DNA from: Caulobacter sp. CCUG 60055
GTDB taxonomy: Bacteria > Pseudomonadota > Alphaproteobacteria > Caulobacterales > Caulobacteraceae
DNA: 64,000 nt
Assembly (NCBI RefSeq): GCF_022750545.1
Contig: NZ_PUIC01000001.1
Coordinates: forward strand, 186,001-250,000
Reading direction: 5' to 3'
Both the position numbers and the translations under genes were made by a program. Under the pieces are notes generated by a model that was not told the DNA's origin, did not search any database, and saw nothing but the letters and a program-made list of their open reading frames with translations. Shown in pieces: positions 9,630 through 20,790 of the stretch; positions within the stretch are counted from its first letter, which is position 1; every line of letters begins with the position of its first letter.

Positions 9630-10994
9630 ATGTCCATGCAGATCGTTGAAAAGTCTGGCGAAGGCCTGAGCCGCGTTTACGGCGTGACTGTCCCGGCCAA
9701 GGAGCTGGGCGAACGTCTGACCGCCCGCATCGCCGAGATCACCCCGCAACTGAACATCAAGGGCTTCCGTCCGGGCAAGGTGCCGGCCGCCCACGTCCGC
9801 CGCCTGTACGGCAAGTCGCTGATGGGCGAGGTCATCGAGCAGACCCTGAACGAGACCACCCAGAAGGTGCTCGACGACAACAAGCTGCGCCCCGCCGCCC
9901 AGCCGGACCTGAAGCCGGAATCGGACATGGAGAAGGTGATCGCGGGCGACGCGGACCTGACCTACGAGCTGGCCGTCGAGGTGATGCCCGAGTTCGAGCC
10001 GATCGACCCCAAGGGTCTGGAGCTGAAGCGCCCGGTCTATAAGCCGACCGAAGCCGAGGTCGACGAGGCCGTCGCTGAACTGGCCAAGCAGAACCGCACC
10101 TACGAGTCGCGCACCGGCAAGTCGGTGAAGGCCAAGACCGACGACATGGTCGTCATCGACTTCGTCGGCAAGATCGACGGCGAGGCCTTCGCCGGCGGCA
10201 CGGCCGCCGACGCCGAGCTGGTGCTGGGCTCGGGGACCTTCATCCCCGGCTTCGAGGACCAGCTGGTCGGCGTGAAGGCGGGCGAGGCCAAGAACGTCGA
10301 AGTCACCTTCCCGGAAGACTATCAGGCCGAAAACCTGAAGGGTAAGCCGGCGGTGTTCGAAGTCACCGTCAAGGACGTCAAGGCTCCGGTCGACACCGCC
10401 GCCGACGACGAGTTCGCCAAGAAGCTCGGCCTGGAAGACCTGGCCGCGCTGAAGGAAGCCGTCCGCGGCCAGCTGGAAGGCAACTACGCCTCGACCTCGC
10501 GCTTCAAGCTGAAGCGCGCGCTGCTCGACATCCTCGACACCAAGCACGATTTCCCGCTGCCGCCGCGCATGGTCGACGCCGAGTTCGAGGTGATCTGGAG
10601 CCAGGTCCAGGCCGACAAGGAAGGCGGCGGCCTGCCGCCCGAGGACGCCGAGAAGAGCGAAGAGCAGCTCAAGACCGAGTACCGCAAGATCGCCGAGCGC
10701 CGCGTGCGCCTGGGTCTGGTGCTGGCCGAGCTTGGCCGCAAGCACGACGTGGTCGTCACCGACCAGGAGCTGCTGAACGCCATGCGCCAGGAGGCCATGC
10801 GCTACGGCCAGCAGGCCCAGCAGGTGTTCGACATGTTCCGCCAGAACCCCAACGCCCAGGCCCAGCTGCGCGCCCCGATCTACGAGGACAAGGTGGTCGA
10901 TCTGGTGTTCGGCCTGGCCAAGGTCGAGGACGAAGAGGTCTCCAAGGACGATCTCCTGAAGGACGACGACCTGCCGGAAGGCTACGGCGAGTAA
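9630..10994 (+). CDS. tig: Trigger factor
   Basis: The 454-residue protein is the ribosome-bound chaperone and peptidyl-prolyl isomerase. The ribosome-docking loop GFRPGKVP is at residues 45-52. An FKBP-like PPIase domain spans about 165-255 ([19 protein letters not shown], then [11 protein letters not shown]). The rest is the helical chaperone arms, ending in an acidic tail. Starts at 9630 (MSMQ) and 9636 (MQIV) are both possible. It opens the tig-clpP-clpX-lon block that is conserved widely in bacteria. Confidence 0.97.
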   Translation: MSMQIVEKSGEGLSRVYGVTVPAKELGERLTARIAEITPQLNIKGFRPGKVPAAHVRRLYGKSLMGEVIEQTLNETTQKVLDDNKLRPAAQPDLKPESDMEKVIAGDADLTYELAVEVMPEFEPIDPKGLELKRPVYKPTEAEVDEAVAELAKQNRTYESRTGKSVKAKTDDMVVIDFVGKIDGEAFAGGTAADAELVLGSGTFIPGFEDQLVGVKAGEAKNVEVTFPEDYQAENLKGKPAVFEVTVKDVKAPVDTAADDEFAKKLGLEDLAALKEAVRGQLEGNYASTSRFKLKRALLDILDTKHDFPLPPRMVDAEFEVIWSQVQADKEGGGLPPEDAEKSEEQLKTEYRKIAERRVRLGLVLAELGRKHDVVVTDQELLNAMRQEAMRYGQQAQQVFDMFRQNPNAQAQLRAPIYEDKVVDLVFGLAKVEDEEVSKDDLLKDDDLPEGYGE

Positions 10995-11053
10995 TCGTCC
11001 CCTGGCGAACCCGCCTTGCAAGTCGCGAGGCGGGACGCGATATCAAAGCGACG

Positions 11054-11086
11054 ACGGCGCGACTCGTAGCGGGTCGCGCCGTTTTT
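11054..11086 (+). terminator. Rho-independent terminator of tig
   Basis: ACGGCGCGAC / GTCGCGCCGT forms a perfect 10-bp stem around a 9-nt loop and runs straight into five T residues. It lies between tig and clpP, so clpP needs its own promoter downstream of it or some read-through. Confidence 0.85.
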
Positions 11087-11110
11087 GCATCGAGAAGGGC
11101 CTGCTACCCC

Positions 11111-11734
11111 ATGCGTGAATCTACGATGATGAATCTCGTCCCGATGGTGGTCGAGCAGTCGAGCCGGGGCGAGCGCGCCTTCGACATCTTCTCGCGTCTG
11201 CTGCGCGAGCGGATCATCTTTCTGAACGGCCCGATCGACGACGGCGTCTCGGCGCTGGTCTGCGCCCAGCTTCTCTTCCTGGAGTCCGAGAACCCCAAGA
11301 AGGAGATCGCGATGTACATCAACTCGCCGGGCGGCATCGTCACCTCCGGCCTCGCGATCTACGACACCATGCAGTACATCAAGAGCCCGGTCTCGACGGT
11401 GTGCATGGGCATGGCCGCGTCGATGGGCTCGTTCCTGCTGATGGCCGGCCAGGCCGGCCAGCGCATCGCCCTGCCGAACGCCCGCATCATGCTGCACCAG
11501 CCGTCGGGCGGCTTCCGCGGCCAGGCCTCGGATATCGAGCGCCACGCCGAGGACATCCTCAAGACCAAGCGCCGGCTGAACGAGCTTTACGCCAAGCACT
11601 GCAACCAGCCGCTGGAGGTGGTGGAGCGCACGCTCGACCGCGACCACTTCATGAGCGCCGAGGAATCCAAGGCCTGGGGCATCGTCGACCACGTCTACGA
11701 GACCCGCGAGGCCTCCGAGACCCCGGTGGCCTAA
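11111..11734 (+). CDS. clpP: ATP-dependent Clp protease proteolytic subunit
   Basis: The 207-residue serine peptidase assembles as the ClpP tetradecamer used by ClpX and ClpA. The catalytic triad is visible as Ser104 (MAASMGS), His129 (MLHQPSGG) and an Asp in DRDHF around residue 178. The oligomer handle [15 protein letters not shown] is intact. In Caulobacter ClpXP degrades CtrA and other cell-cycle regulators. An alternative start at MMNLVPM would shorten the propeptide by five residues. Its stop overlaps by 4 nt the stop of an opposite-strand small gene. Confidence 0.98.
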   Translation: MRESTMMNLVPMVVEQSSRGERAFDIFSRLLRERIIFLNGPIDDGVSALVCAQLLFLESENPKKEIAMYINSPGGIVTSGLAIYDTMQYIKSPVSTVCMGMAASMGSFLLMAGQAGQRIALPNARIMLHQPSGGFRGQASDIERHAEDILKTKRRLNELYAKHCNQPLEVVERTLDRDHFMSAEESKAWGIVDHVYETREASETPVA

Positions 11735-11988
11735 GGGCGGGACCGCGCGACGGCGAGGGCGACCAGTTCGTCTTCGCCGGCCTGTCCTTCCAGCTTGATG
11801 CGGTCGAAGTCGCCGGCGGCGTTGCGGATGTCCGCATAGAGGCCGGAAGGGTCTTCGTGAAAATGCAGAAAGGCGCGGCTCTTCACATAGAAGACGCCGC
11901 GCCTTCTTTCGATCAGGCCGGGCGTGTCGCGCAGCCGCGCCAGAATCGTTTCGAGCTGATCGAGCGCGGCGGGGCCTGCATGCTTCAT
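11731..11988 (-). CDS. Conserved small protein of unknown function
   Basis: The 85-residue protein ([21 protein letters not shown]...) contains [25 protein letters not shown], a pattern I associate with small alphaproteobacterial proteins of unknown function, often annotated only as hypothetical. The start at 11988 was chosen because the family begins near this point and the HAD gene stops 10 nt upstream, making a two-gene minus-strand unit inside the clpP-clpX gap. Confidence 0.7.
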   Translation of the reverse strand: MKHAGPAALDQLETILARLRDTPGLIERRRGVFYVKSRAFLHFHEDPSGLYADIRNAAGDFDRIKLEGQAGEDELVALAVARSRP

Positions 11989-11998
11989 GCGGCCGAGC

Positions 11999-12691
11999 TT
12001 ACGGCTTGGCGGTGAAAACCCGGAAGCCCTTCTCGTCGGCGATGGCCAGCATCTCGCGGTCGCCGCCGGTGTCGCCATAGGCGGCGGCGAGGCGCACGTC
12101 GTCGCCGAAGACCGCTTTCAGGCGGGCGACCTTCTCCGGCCCCCGGCAGTTGGCGCCCTCGAAGCCGCCGGCGACGCGGTCGCGCTCGTCGAAGGCCAGG
12201 CGCGTGCCGATCAGGACGTCGGCCCCCAGGCCGCGGGCGAACGGCGCGACCAGGATCTCGGGGGAGGCGGTGACGATGACGCGGCGCGCGCCCTTGGCCC
12301 GCCAGCGCCGCCAGGTGGCCAGGGCGTCCGGGCGGAACAGGCCCTGGGCCGCCGATTCGGCGAAAGCCTTGGCCTGCTCCTCCAGCCGGGCGCGCGGCGC
12401 GCCCTTGAGGAACTCTCGCACCGCTGCGACCTTCAGTCGCCCCCGGTCGCGGTGGAGGAGATAGGCGAGGGCGGCCGGCGCCAGCCGCATCAGGCCCAGG
12501 GCGTAGCGCATGGGCCCGGCGCGCCAGGCGATGAACGCCATGAAGCTGTCGCGCACCGTCAACGTGCCGTCGAAGTCGAACGCCGCCAGCGCCTCGGGCC
12601 CGACAGGATCGTGCGCGACGGCGAGATGGGCGGCGGAGTTGTTGTGTTTTCTGGGTTTCCTGGGCATCGGCGTCGGGCGGCGTTCGATCAT
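11999..12691 (-). CDS. HAD-IB family phosphatase
   Basis: The protein (230 residues from ATG 12691) has the four HAD motifs: AAFDFDGTLTVRD (nucleophile and acid Asp), VTASPE (motif II), a lysine in RGPEKVARL, and AAYGDTGGDREML (motif IV). It resembles the SerB-like IB subfamily that dephosphorylates small metabolites, and phosphatidylglycerophosphate phosphatase PgpC of the same class is an alternative. Starts at 12733 and 12667 are also open. It is transcribed with the small unknown gene downstream, opposite to clpP and clpX. Confidence 0.85.
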   Translation of the reverse strand: MIERRPTPMPRKPRKHNNSAAHLAVAHDPVGPEALAAFDFDGTLTVRDSFMAFIAWRAGPMRYALGLMRLAPAALAYLLHRDRGRLKVAAVREFLKGAPRARLEEQAKAFAESAAQGLFRPDALATWRRWRAKGARRVIVTASPEILVAPFARGLGADVLIGTRLAFDERDRVAGGFEGANCRGPEKVARLKAVFGDDVRLAAAYGDTGGDREMLAIADEKGFRVFTAKP

Positions 12692-12756
12692 GATTCCGCG
12701 CGATTGATTAGACGGCGCTTGGCTTGAGCGCACACGGTTTCGTAAAAGACGCCGAA

Positions 12757-12784
12757 CTTGCGGGCCCCGGACAGGTCCCCATGT
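12757..12784 (+). promoter_or_regulatory. Predicted sigma-32 (RpoH) promoter for clpX
   Basis: CTTGCGG (12757-12763), a 13-nt spacer, and CCCCATGT (12777-12784) match the heat-shock consensus CTTGAAA-N11-16-CCCCATnT, with a perfect -10. It lies in the 307-nt gap between the HAD gene and clpX and would give a leader of about 200 nt. I see no credible protein gene in the rest of the gap. Confidence 0.6.
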
Positions 12785-12998
12785 AAGATAGGAACATGAC
12801 GCGTTTGTGTGATGAGAAGCCCAAAAGCGTCGCTAAAGGTGCCATTGAAAGGCCTCGAAGGCTTGTGGTCCCCGACCGGATCGGGGAATGTCAAGGATTA
12901 GACAACTTACGGCGCGTATCCTGCATGGCCGGTCATCAGGGCGTCGGTGAGTTTGGCGGACCCCGGCTCTGGGCGCCGCTGGAGAGTGAGAAGCGACT

Positions 12999-14264
12999 AT
13001 GACCAAAGCCGCGAGCGGCGACACCAAGAGCACTCTGTATTGCTCCTTCTGCGGAAAGAGCCAGCACGAGGTGCGCAAGCTCATCGCCGGCCCGACCGTG
13101 TTCATCTGCGATGAGTGCGTCGAACTGTGCATGGACATCATCCGCGAAGAGCACAAGATCGCCTTCGTGAAGTCCAAGGACGGCGTTCCCACGCCGCGCG
13201 AGATCCGTGAAGTCCTCGACGACTACGTGATCGGCCAGGACCACGCCAAGAAGGTGCTCTCGGTCGCGGTGCACAACCACTACAAGCGCCTCAACCACGC
13301 CCAGAAGAACAACGACGTCGAGCTGGCCAAGTCGAACATCCTGCTGGTCGGGCCGACCGGCGTCGGCAAGACGCTGCTGGCCCAGACCCTGGCGCGGATC
13401 ATCGACGTGCCCTTCACCATGGCCGACGCCACCACCCTGACCGAAGCCGGTTACGTGGGCGAGGACGTCGAGAACATCGTGCTGAAGCTGCTGCAGGCCG
13501 CCGACTACAACGTCGAACGCGCCCAGCGCGGCATCGTCTATATCGACGAAGTCGACAAGATCAGCCGCAAGTCGGACAACCCCTCGATCACCCGCGACGT
13601 GTCGGGCGAGGGCGTGCAGCAGGCCCTGCTCAAGATCATGGAAGGCACCGTCGCCTCCGTGCCGCCGCAGGGCGGGCGCAAGCATCCGCAGCAGGAGTTC
13701 CTGCAGGTCGACACCACCAACATCCTGTTCATCTGCGGCGGCGCCTTCGCCGGGCTCGAGAAGATCATCTCGGCGCGCGGCCAGGGCAAGTCGATCGGCT
13801 TCGGGGCCAAGGTCACCGATCCCGAGGAGCGCCGCACCGGCGAGATCCTGCGCGGCGTCGAGCCGGACGACCTGCAACGCTTCGGCCTGATCCCCGAGTT
13901 CATCGGCCGCCTGCCGGTCGTGGCCACGCTCGAGGACCTCGACGAGAGCGCCCTGGTCAAGATCCTGACCGAGCCGAAGAACGCCCTGGTCAAGCAGTAC
14001 CAGCGCCTGTTCGACATGGAGAACGTCGGCCTGACCTTCACCGACGACGCCCTGCACGCCGTCGCCCGCAAGGCCATCGCCCGCAAGACGGGCGCCCGCG
14101 GCCTGCGCTCGATCATGGAAGGCATCCTGCTGGAGACCATGTTCGAGCTGCCGACCTATCAGGGCGTTGAGGAGGTGGTGGTCAACGGCGAGGTCGTCGA
14201 AGGGCGCGCCCAGCCGCTGATCATCTACGCCGAGCGGCGTGGCGAGAAGGGCGCCTCGGCCTGA
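12999..14264 (+). CDS. clpX: ATP-dependent Clp protease ATP-binding subunit
   Basis: The 421-residue AAA+ unfoldase begins with its C4 zinc-binding domain (Cys15, Cys18, Cys37, Cys40), followed by Walker A GPTGVGKT (118-125), Walker [11 protein letters not shown], and a C-terminal small domain with [11 protein letters not shown]. It feeds substrates to ClpP. GGAGAGTGAGAAG precedes the ATG. The length is normal for the family. A terminator follows within 60 nt. Confidence 0.98.
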   Translation: MTKAASGDTKSTLYCSFCGKSQHEVRKLIAGPTVFICDECVELCMDIIREEHKIAFVKSKDGVPTPREIREVLDDYVIGQDHAKKVLSVAVHNHYKRLNHAQKNNDVELAKSNILLVGPTGVGKTLLAQTLARIIDVPFTMADATTLTEAGYVGEDVENIVLKLLQAADYNVERAQRGIVYIDEVDKISRKSDNPSITRDVSGEGVQQALLKIMEGTVASVPPQGGRKHPQQEFLQVDTTNILFICGGAFAGLEKIISARGQGKSIGFGAKVTDPEERRTGEILRGVEPDDLQRFGLIPEFIGRLPVVATLEDLDESALVKILTEPKNALVKQYQRLFDMENVGLTFTDDALHAVARKAIARKTGARGLRSIMEGILLETMFELPTYQGVEEVVVNGEVVEGRAQPLIIYAERRGEKGASA

Positions 14265-14294
14265 TCCGTCGCGCCCCAGAGGCTGTAAAACGCG

Positions 14295-14323
14295 AAGGCG
14301 CGGACCCCGGTCCGCGCCTTTGT
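14295..14323 (+). terminator. Rho-independent terminator of clpX
   Basis: AAGGCGCGGA (14295-14304) pairs with TCCGCGCCTT (14311-14320) around a 6-nt loop, and TTTGTCTT follows. It separates the clpX transcript from lon. Confidence 0.8.
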
Positions 14324-14404
14324 CTTGCGCCGGTCGTCAAGACCGAATTCGCGTTCAAGGTCAAGGCTCGGGCGCGGATTCCTGGGGAGCGTCGGGCGGT
14401 TGCG

Positions 14405-14434
14405 CTTGAATGCTCGTTCGAAGCGGCCACATAG
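14405..14434 (+). promoter_or_regulatory. Predicted sigma-32 (RpoH) promoter for lon
   Basis: CTTGAAT (14405-14411), a 15-nt spacer and CCACATAG (14427-14434) fit the heat-shock promoter pattern, with six or seven consensus bases in each half. Transcription would begin near 14441, and a CCCGCCG-N7-CGGCGGG hairpin would form at once in the roughly 93-nt leader (14447-14467). Lon is a heat-shock protein in many bacteria, which agrees with this. Confidence 0.6.
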
Positions 14435-14533
14435 TCATGACGAAAGCCCGCCGTATCGTTCGGCGGGGCAGGGGCCGGGAGACCGGCGCCTGGCGGCGCG
14501 GCGCCGCTCCAGGGCCGCGTTAGGAGAGTGAGA

Positions 14534-16933
<2,400 letters not shown>

Positions 16934-16960
16934 ATCGGGCAACAATCGGTGGATAACTTG

Positions 16961-16994
16961 CGCGGCGCGGGGCTTTCCCGCGCCGCGTTTGTTT
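16961..16994 (+). terminator. Rho-independent terminator of lon
   Basis: CGCGGCGCGGG pairs perfectly with CCCGCGCCGCG around a 5-nt loop and is followed by TTTGTTT. Confidence 0.85.
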
Positions 16995-17022
16995 GACGCA
17001 ACGCCTTATGGAAAGCCATAAT
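16993..17022 (+). promoter_or_regulatory. Predicted promoter of hup with overlapping inverted repeat
   Basis: TTGACG (16993-16998), an 18-nt spacer and CATAAT (17017-17022) make a good housekeeping promoter 66 nt before the HU start codon. The inverted repeat TTATGG-AAAG-CCATAA (17006-17021) covers most of the -10 element and could be an operator. The lon terminator ends directly against the -35. Confidence 0.55.
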
Positions 17023-17087
17023 CGAATCTTGGCGAGCGGCGCCGGTGAGAGATCGCCGCCGCCTCTCACAGGGTTGGGAGACAATAC

Positions 17088-17363
17088 ATGACCACCAAGG
17101 CCGAACTTGTGGCCGCGATCGCGGAAAAGGCTGGGCTGAACAAGACGCAAGCCAAGGACGCCCTGGAGGCGTTCCTGGATTCCGTCACGGCGTCGCTGAA
17201 GGCGGGCCAAGAAGTGCGTCTCGTCGGCTTCGGCAGCTTCCTGCCGGTCGAACGCGCTGCGGGCACCGCCCGCAACCCGCGCACGGGCGAGACCGTGTCG
17301 CGGCCGGCCTCCAAGACGGCTCGCTTCCGCGTGGGCGAAGGCCTGAAGACCGCGCTCAACTAA
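17088..17363 (+). CDS. hup: DNA-binding protein HU
   Basis: The 91-residue histone-like protein begins MTTKAELVAAIAEKAGLNK and carries the HU signature VGFGSFLPVERAAGTARNPRTGE, including the DNA-intercalating RNP motif (RNPRTG). It is a nucleoid protein that bends DNA and acts as a dimer. Location directly after lon is conserved in many proteobacteria. It is a single-gene unit between its own promoter and terminator. Confidence 0.97.
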   Translation: MTTKAELVAAIAEKAGLNKTQAKDALEAFLDSVTASLKAGQEVRLVGFGSFLPVERAAGTARNPRTGETVSRPASKTARFRVGEGLKTALN

Positions 17364-17381
17364 GCTCGATCTTCGATTGCG

Positions 17382-17413
17382 AAAGGGCGGACGCCGCTGG
17401 CGTCCGCCCTTTT
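17382..17413 (+). terminator. Rho-independent terminator of hup
   Basis: A perfect 14-bp stem, AAAGGGCGGACGCC / GGCGTCCGCCCTTT, with a 3-nt loop ends in four T residues. It is the strongest terminator in the window. Confidence 0.92.
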
Positions 17414-17480
17414 CCATGCATAAATGGCGGCGACGCATCGGCGTCGCCCGGACGCGGCCCCGTTTCGGCCGGTCCCTGGC

Positions 17481-17557
17481 GGGCGGCTAGCTCAGTTGGT
17501 CAGAGCACCTGGTTTACACCCAGGGGGTCGGGGGTTCGAGCCCCTCGCCGCCCACCA
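17481..17557 (+). tRNA. tRNA-Val (anticodon UAC)
   Basis: GGGCGGC (17481-17487) pairs with GCCGCCC (17547-17553), followed by A and an encoded CCA. The anticodon stem CCTGG/CCAGG holds loop TTTACAC with anticodon TAC. The D arm GCTC...GAGC and T loop TTCGAGC are regular. Confidence 0.97.
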
Positions 17558-17619
17558 TCCTTCCTCCTCCCATTTCTCTCATCGCCGAAAGCGCTCGCAC
17601 GGGCCTTGTTTCGCGCGAC

Positions 17620-17637
17620 CAAAGTGATATCACTTTG
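17620..17637. promoter_or_regulatory. Perfect 18-bp palindrome, probable operator of the SPFH operon
   Basis: CAAAGTGATATCACTTTG reads identically on both strands and lies 21 nt before the SPFH start codon, where the promoter must be. Such a long A/T-rich palindrome is very unusual in this GC-rich DNA. A dimeric repressor binding here would block initiation. The tiny ribbon-helix-helix protein encoded second in the same operon is one candidate binder. Confidence 0.65.
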
Positions 17638-17658
17638 ATTGCATATATGGAGGGCGGA

Positions 17659-18537
17659 ATGTCCGATCACCGGGTCATCAATCATTCGACCGAACGCGCG
17701 GCGGGCGGGCTCAACGGGTTCGCCGCCCTGTGGATCATCATCGCGATGGGCGTCGTATCGGGCCCGTTGCTGTTCATGGGGCCGGGCGGCGCGATAGGCG
17801 GGGCCGCGCTGCTGGTGCTGGCGGCCCTCGGCCTGGGCGGTTTCTACATGCTGCAGCCCAACGAGGCCGTCGCGATCACCCTGTTCGGCGCCTACAAGGG
17901 GACGGACCGGCGCACGGGCCTGCGCTGGGTGCCGTTCTGGTACGGCCGCAGGAAGATCTCGGTGCGGGTGCGCAACGTCACCAGCGAGACGCTGAAGGTC
18001 AACGACAAGCGCGGCAACCCGATCGAAATCGCGGCCAACGTGGTGTGGCGGGTGGCCGACACCGCCCAGGCCCTGTTCGATGTCGACGACTACCAGACCT
18101 TCATCAACATCCAGATCGAGACCGGCCTGCGCGAGATCGCCTCGCAGTACGCCTACGACCACGGCGACGAGCACGAGCCGACCCTGCGCGCCGACGCCGA
18201 GGTGGTCGGCGCCAAGCTGCGCGAGGACCTGGGCGGGCGCGTCGCCATCGCCGGCCTGGCGGTCGACGAGGCCCACCTGATGCATCTGGCCTACGCGCCC
18301 GAGATCGCCGGCGCGATGCTCAAGCGCCAGCAGGCCGAGGCGGTGCTGGCCGCCCGACGCAAGATCGTGCTGGGCGCGGTGGGCATGGTCGAGAATGCGC
18401 TCCAGCAGCTCAACGAGCGCGGCGTGGTTCAGCTCGACGAGGAGCGCAAGGCGGCGATGGTCTCCAACCTGCTGGTGGTCCTGTGCGCCGACCGCGAGGC
18501 CCAGCCCGTGCTGAACACCGGCACGCTTTACGGCTGA
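17659..18537 (+). CDS. SPFH-domain membrane protein
   Basis: The 292-residue protein (start at MSDHRVIN after GGAGGGCGG) has two N-terminal hydrophobic segments (about residues 20-40 and 45-65), followed by an SPFH/band-7 domain: [41 protein letters not shown], then a helical stretch with [12 protein letters not shown] and [17 protein letters not shown]. Such proteins form oligomeric membrane scaffolds. Their job in this operon type is unknown. A ribbon-helix-helix gene follows 3 nt later. Confidence 0.88.
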   Translation: MSDHRVINHSTERAAGGLNGFAALWIIIAMGVVSGPLLFMGPGGAIGGAALLVLAALGLGGFYMLQPNEAVAITLFGAYKGTDRRTGLRWVPFWYGRRKISVRVRNVTSETLKVNDKRGNPIEIAANVVWRVADTAQALFDVDDYQTFINIQIETGLREIASQYAYDHGDEHEPTLRADAEVVGAKLREDLGGRVAIAGLAVDEAHLMHLAYAPEIAGAMLKRQQAEAVLAARRKIVLGAVGMVENALQQLNERGVVQLDEERKAAMVSNLLVVLCADREAQPVLNTGTLYG

Positions 18538-18540
18538 TCC

Positions 18541-18729
18541 GTGGCCAGTCCGGGAAAGCGCGCGTTCCTGATCCGGGTGCGGCCCGAGGTGCTCCAGGCC
18601 GTGGAGCGCCTCGCGGCCGCCGAATTGCGCAGCGTCAACGCCCAGGTCGAAATGCTGCTGCGCGAGGCCCTGACGCGTCGTGGCGTCGGAACGCCGACGG
18701 GCGATTCCGAGGCCCCGACCGAGGACTGA
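18541..18729 (+). CDS. Arc-like ribbon-helix-helix protein
   Basis: This 62-residue protein uses a GTG start 3 nt after the SPFH stop. Its layout is that of Arc/MetJ-type DNA-binding dimers: strand KRAFLIRV, helix PEVLQAVERLAAAEL, and helix SVNAQVEMLLREALTRRG, then a short polar tail. It probably binds DNA, possibly the palindrome at 17620-17637. No toxin partner is present, so this does not look like a toxin-antitoxin pair. Confidence 0.8.
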   Translation: MASPGKRAFLIRVRPEVLQAVERLAAAELRSVNAQVEMLLREALTRRGVGTPTGDSEAPTED

Positions 18730-18758
18730 CGCGGCCGGGGAGGGCGCGCCGAACCCCG

Positions 18759-18779
18759 CCGCAGGCCTATGGCCTGCGG
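18759..18779. repeat. Inverted repeat between the Arc-like gene and tRNA-Asp
   Basis: CCGCAGGCC-TAT-GGCCTGCGG is a perfect 9-bp stem with a 3-nt loop. It has no T tract, so it may be a factor-assisted transcription end for the SPFH operon or simply a structured intergenic element. Confidence 0.4.
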
Positions 18780-18841
18780 GGCGCGCGCAGGCGAACCCGC
18801 GAAAGCGAGGCGGTGATGCGCATTCTTCAGTTTAAAGAGAA

Positions 18842-18918
<77 letters not shown>

Positions 18919-19173
18919 TTCGGCCGAAGCAGTTCGCTCCGGCGTCGTGAGGGGCGTCTGATATGCGGGGGGGCGGGACGTGTCAACCGCCAAGATCGAA
19001 AACCTGTGGATAGGCGTCCGGCGCCTCGAACAGGCGGTTCGCGCCGTGGGGCGGGGTGGTGAGATCGTGCGGGACCGGCCGGATTTCGCCCAATGATTTC
19101 GAATATTTGCGAGTGAATCTCAACTGGTGGCGGGTCAACGAACGCCGCTCTTGCAAAAGACGTCCGCCGAGGT

Positions 19174-19202
19174 TTGAACCCCCCGCCGCCTTGGTCTACA
19201 AC
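19174..19202 (+). promoter_or_regulatory. Predicted nuo operon promoter
   Basis: The 311-nt gap between tRNA-Asp and nuoA holds no protein gene. TTGAACC (19174-19180), a 14-nt spacer and TCTACAAC (19195-19202) fit the Caulobacter housekeeping sigma-73 pattern TTGACGS-N11-14-GCTANAWC in all but a few positions. Transcription would start about 20 nt before the nuoA ATG. Confidence 0.55.
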
Positions 19203-19229
19203 GCGCCCGAATCTCGCCTTGAGGCTTCC

Positions 19230-19607
19230 ATGAACGCCTTCCTCCTGCAGTACCTCCCCATCGTGATCTTTTTCGGGATCGCGACGGTTCTGGGGGTCGC
19301 CTTCATCCTCGCCGCCGCGGTGCTCGCGCCCAAGGCGCCCGACCCCGAGAAGCTGTCGGCGTACGAATGCGGCTTCAACGCCTTCGACGACGCGCGCATG
19401 AAGTTCGACGTGCGCTTCTATCTGGTGTCGATCCTGTTCATCATCTTCGACCTGGAGGTGGCGTTCCTGTTCCCCTGGGCGACGTCGCTGATGAAGCTGC
19501 CGCACGAGGCCCAGGTCTTCGCGTTCTGGTCGATGATGGCCTTCCTCGGCGTGCTGACCGTCGGCTTCATCTATGAGTGGAAGAAGGGAGCCCTGGAATG
19601 GGAGTGA
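19230..19607 (+). CDS. nuoA: NADH-quinone oxidoreductase subunit A
   Basis: The 125-residue membrane subunit of complex I has three transmembrane helices and the family segment [16 protein letters not shown] between the first two, followed by [21 protein letters not shown]. NuoA borders the quinone-binding cavity. It opens the nuo operon, and its end overlaps the nuoB start by 10 nt. Confidence 0.98.
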   Translation: MNAFLLQYLPIVIFFGIATVLGVAFILAAAVLAPKAPDPEKLSAYECGFNAFDDARMKFDVRFYLVSILFIIFDLEVAFLFPWATSLMKLPHEAQVFAFWSMMAFLGVLTVGFIYEWKKGALEWE

Positions 19608-20170
19608 TCGTTCCCCCTAAGGCTCCGGCGCTGTCCGCCGGCCGCACGACGGTCGAGGGCTATGACCCCAAGCTGCACGACCCGTTCTTCGACGGCGTCA
19701 CCGACCAGTTGGCCGACAAGGGCTTCGTCACCGCCGCCGCCGACGACCTGATCACCTGGGCCCGCACCGGCTCGCTGATGTGGATGACCTTCGGTCTGGC
19801 CTGCTGCGCGGTCGAGATGATGCAGGCGTCGATGCCGCGCTACGACCTGGAGCGCTACGGCTTCGCGCCGCGCGCCAGCCCGCGCCAGTCGGACGTGATG
19901 ATCGTCGCCGGCACGCTGACCAACAAGATGGCTCCGGCCCTGCGCAAGGTCTACGACCAGATGCCGGAGCCGCGCTACGTCATCTCGATGGGCTCGTGCG
20001 CCAACGGCGGCGGCTATTATTACTTCAGCTACTCCGTGGTGCGCGGCTGCGACCGCATCGTGCCGGTCGACATCTACGTGCCCGGCTGTCCGCCGACCGC
20101 CGAGGCGCTGGTCTACGGCGTGCTGCAGCTGCAGAAGAAGATTCGCCGGACCGGGACGATCGAACGATGA
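19598..20170 (+). CDS. nuoB: NADH-quinone oxidoreductase subunit B
   Basis: The 190-residue subunit carries cluster N2, the last Fe-S centre before quinone. The ligands are visible as the adjacent cysteines in [19 protein letters not shown] and [13 protein letters not shown] 19598 was chosen: it overlaps nuoA by 10 nt and gives the normal N-terminus. It shares ATGA with nuoC. Confidence 0.98.
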   Translation: MGVIVPPKAPALSAGRTTVEGYDPKLHDPFFDGVTDQLADKGFVTAAADDLITWARTGSLMWMTFGLACCAVEMMQASMPRYDLERYGFAPRASPRQSDVMIVAGTLTNKMAPALRKVYDQMPEPRYVISMGSCANGGGYYYFSYSVVRGCDRIVPVDIYVPGCPPTAEALVYGVLQLQKKIRRTGTIER

Positions 20171-20790
20171 AATGGGCCGTGTCTAACGAGGCGCTCGACG
20201 CGCTGGGCCAGCACATCGTCGCCGTCTGCGGCGGCGACGTCGTCGACTACAAGGTCGCCTATGGCGAGCTGACCGTGAACGCCCGCGCGGCGCGCATCGT
20301 CGAGGTGCTGGTCCGCCTGCGCGACGACGCCGACTGCCAGTTCCAGCAGCTGGTCGATCTGGCCGGCTGCGACTATCCGCAGCGTCCGCTCCGCTTCGAC
20401 GTGGTCTATCACCTGCTGTCGCTGACCAAGAACCATCGCGTGCGGGTCAAGGTGCAGACCGACGAGGACACCGCCGTGCCGTCGGCCGTGCCGGCCTATC
20501 CGGTCGCCGACTGGTTCGAGCGCGAAGCCTTCGACATGTACGGCGTCTTCTTCTCGGGCCACCCGGACCTGCGCCGCATCCTGACCGACTATGGCTTCCA
20601 CGGTCACCCGATGCGCAAGGACTTCCCGATGACGGGCTATGTCGAGGTCCGCTACGACGACGAGATCAAGCGGGTCGTCTACGAGCCGGTGAAGTCCGTC
20701 GAGTTCCGTAACTGGGACTTCCTGTCCCCCTGGGAGGGCGCCGAATACGTCCTGCCGGGCGACGAAAAGACCAAGGAGGGCGGCCAATGA
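20167..20790 (+). CDS. nuoC: NADH-quinone oxidoreductase subunit C
   Basis: The 207-residue 30-kDa-type subunit ends with the family signature [20 protein letters not shown] and [17 protein letters not shown]. It is separate from NuoD, unlike the NuoCD fusion of E. coli. ATG 20167 overlaps the nuoB stop and its own stop overlaps nuoD (ATGA). Confidence 0.97.
   Translation: MKWAVSNEALDALGQHIVAVCGGDVVDYKVAYGELTVNARAARIVEVLVRLRDDADCQFQQLVDLAGCDYPQRPLRFDVVYHLLSLTKNHRVRVKVQTDEDTAVPSAVPAYPVADWFEREAFDMYGVFFSGHPDLRRILTDYGFHGHPMRKDFPMTGYVEVRYDDEIKRVVYEPVKSVEFRNWDFLSPWEGAEYVLPGDEKTKEGGQ

Noticed and set aside
11015..11043. A sigma-32-like sequence (CTTGCAA-N14-CGCGATAT) upstream of clpP
   Set aside because: Its transcript would start just before the tig terminator at 11054-11086 and be cut off before clpP; the -10 match is also weak.
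12796..13002. A 68-codon ORF in the clpX leader
   Set aside because: It overlaps the clpX start and ribosome-binding site, has no convincing Shine-Dalgarno of its own and no recognisable pattern; more likely untranslated leader.
18541..18729. Arc-like gene as an antitoxin
   Set aside because: The only partner is a 292-residue SPFH membrane protein, not a toxin-sized or toxin-like product.
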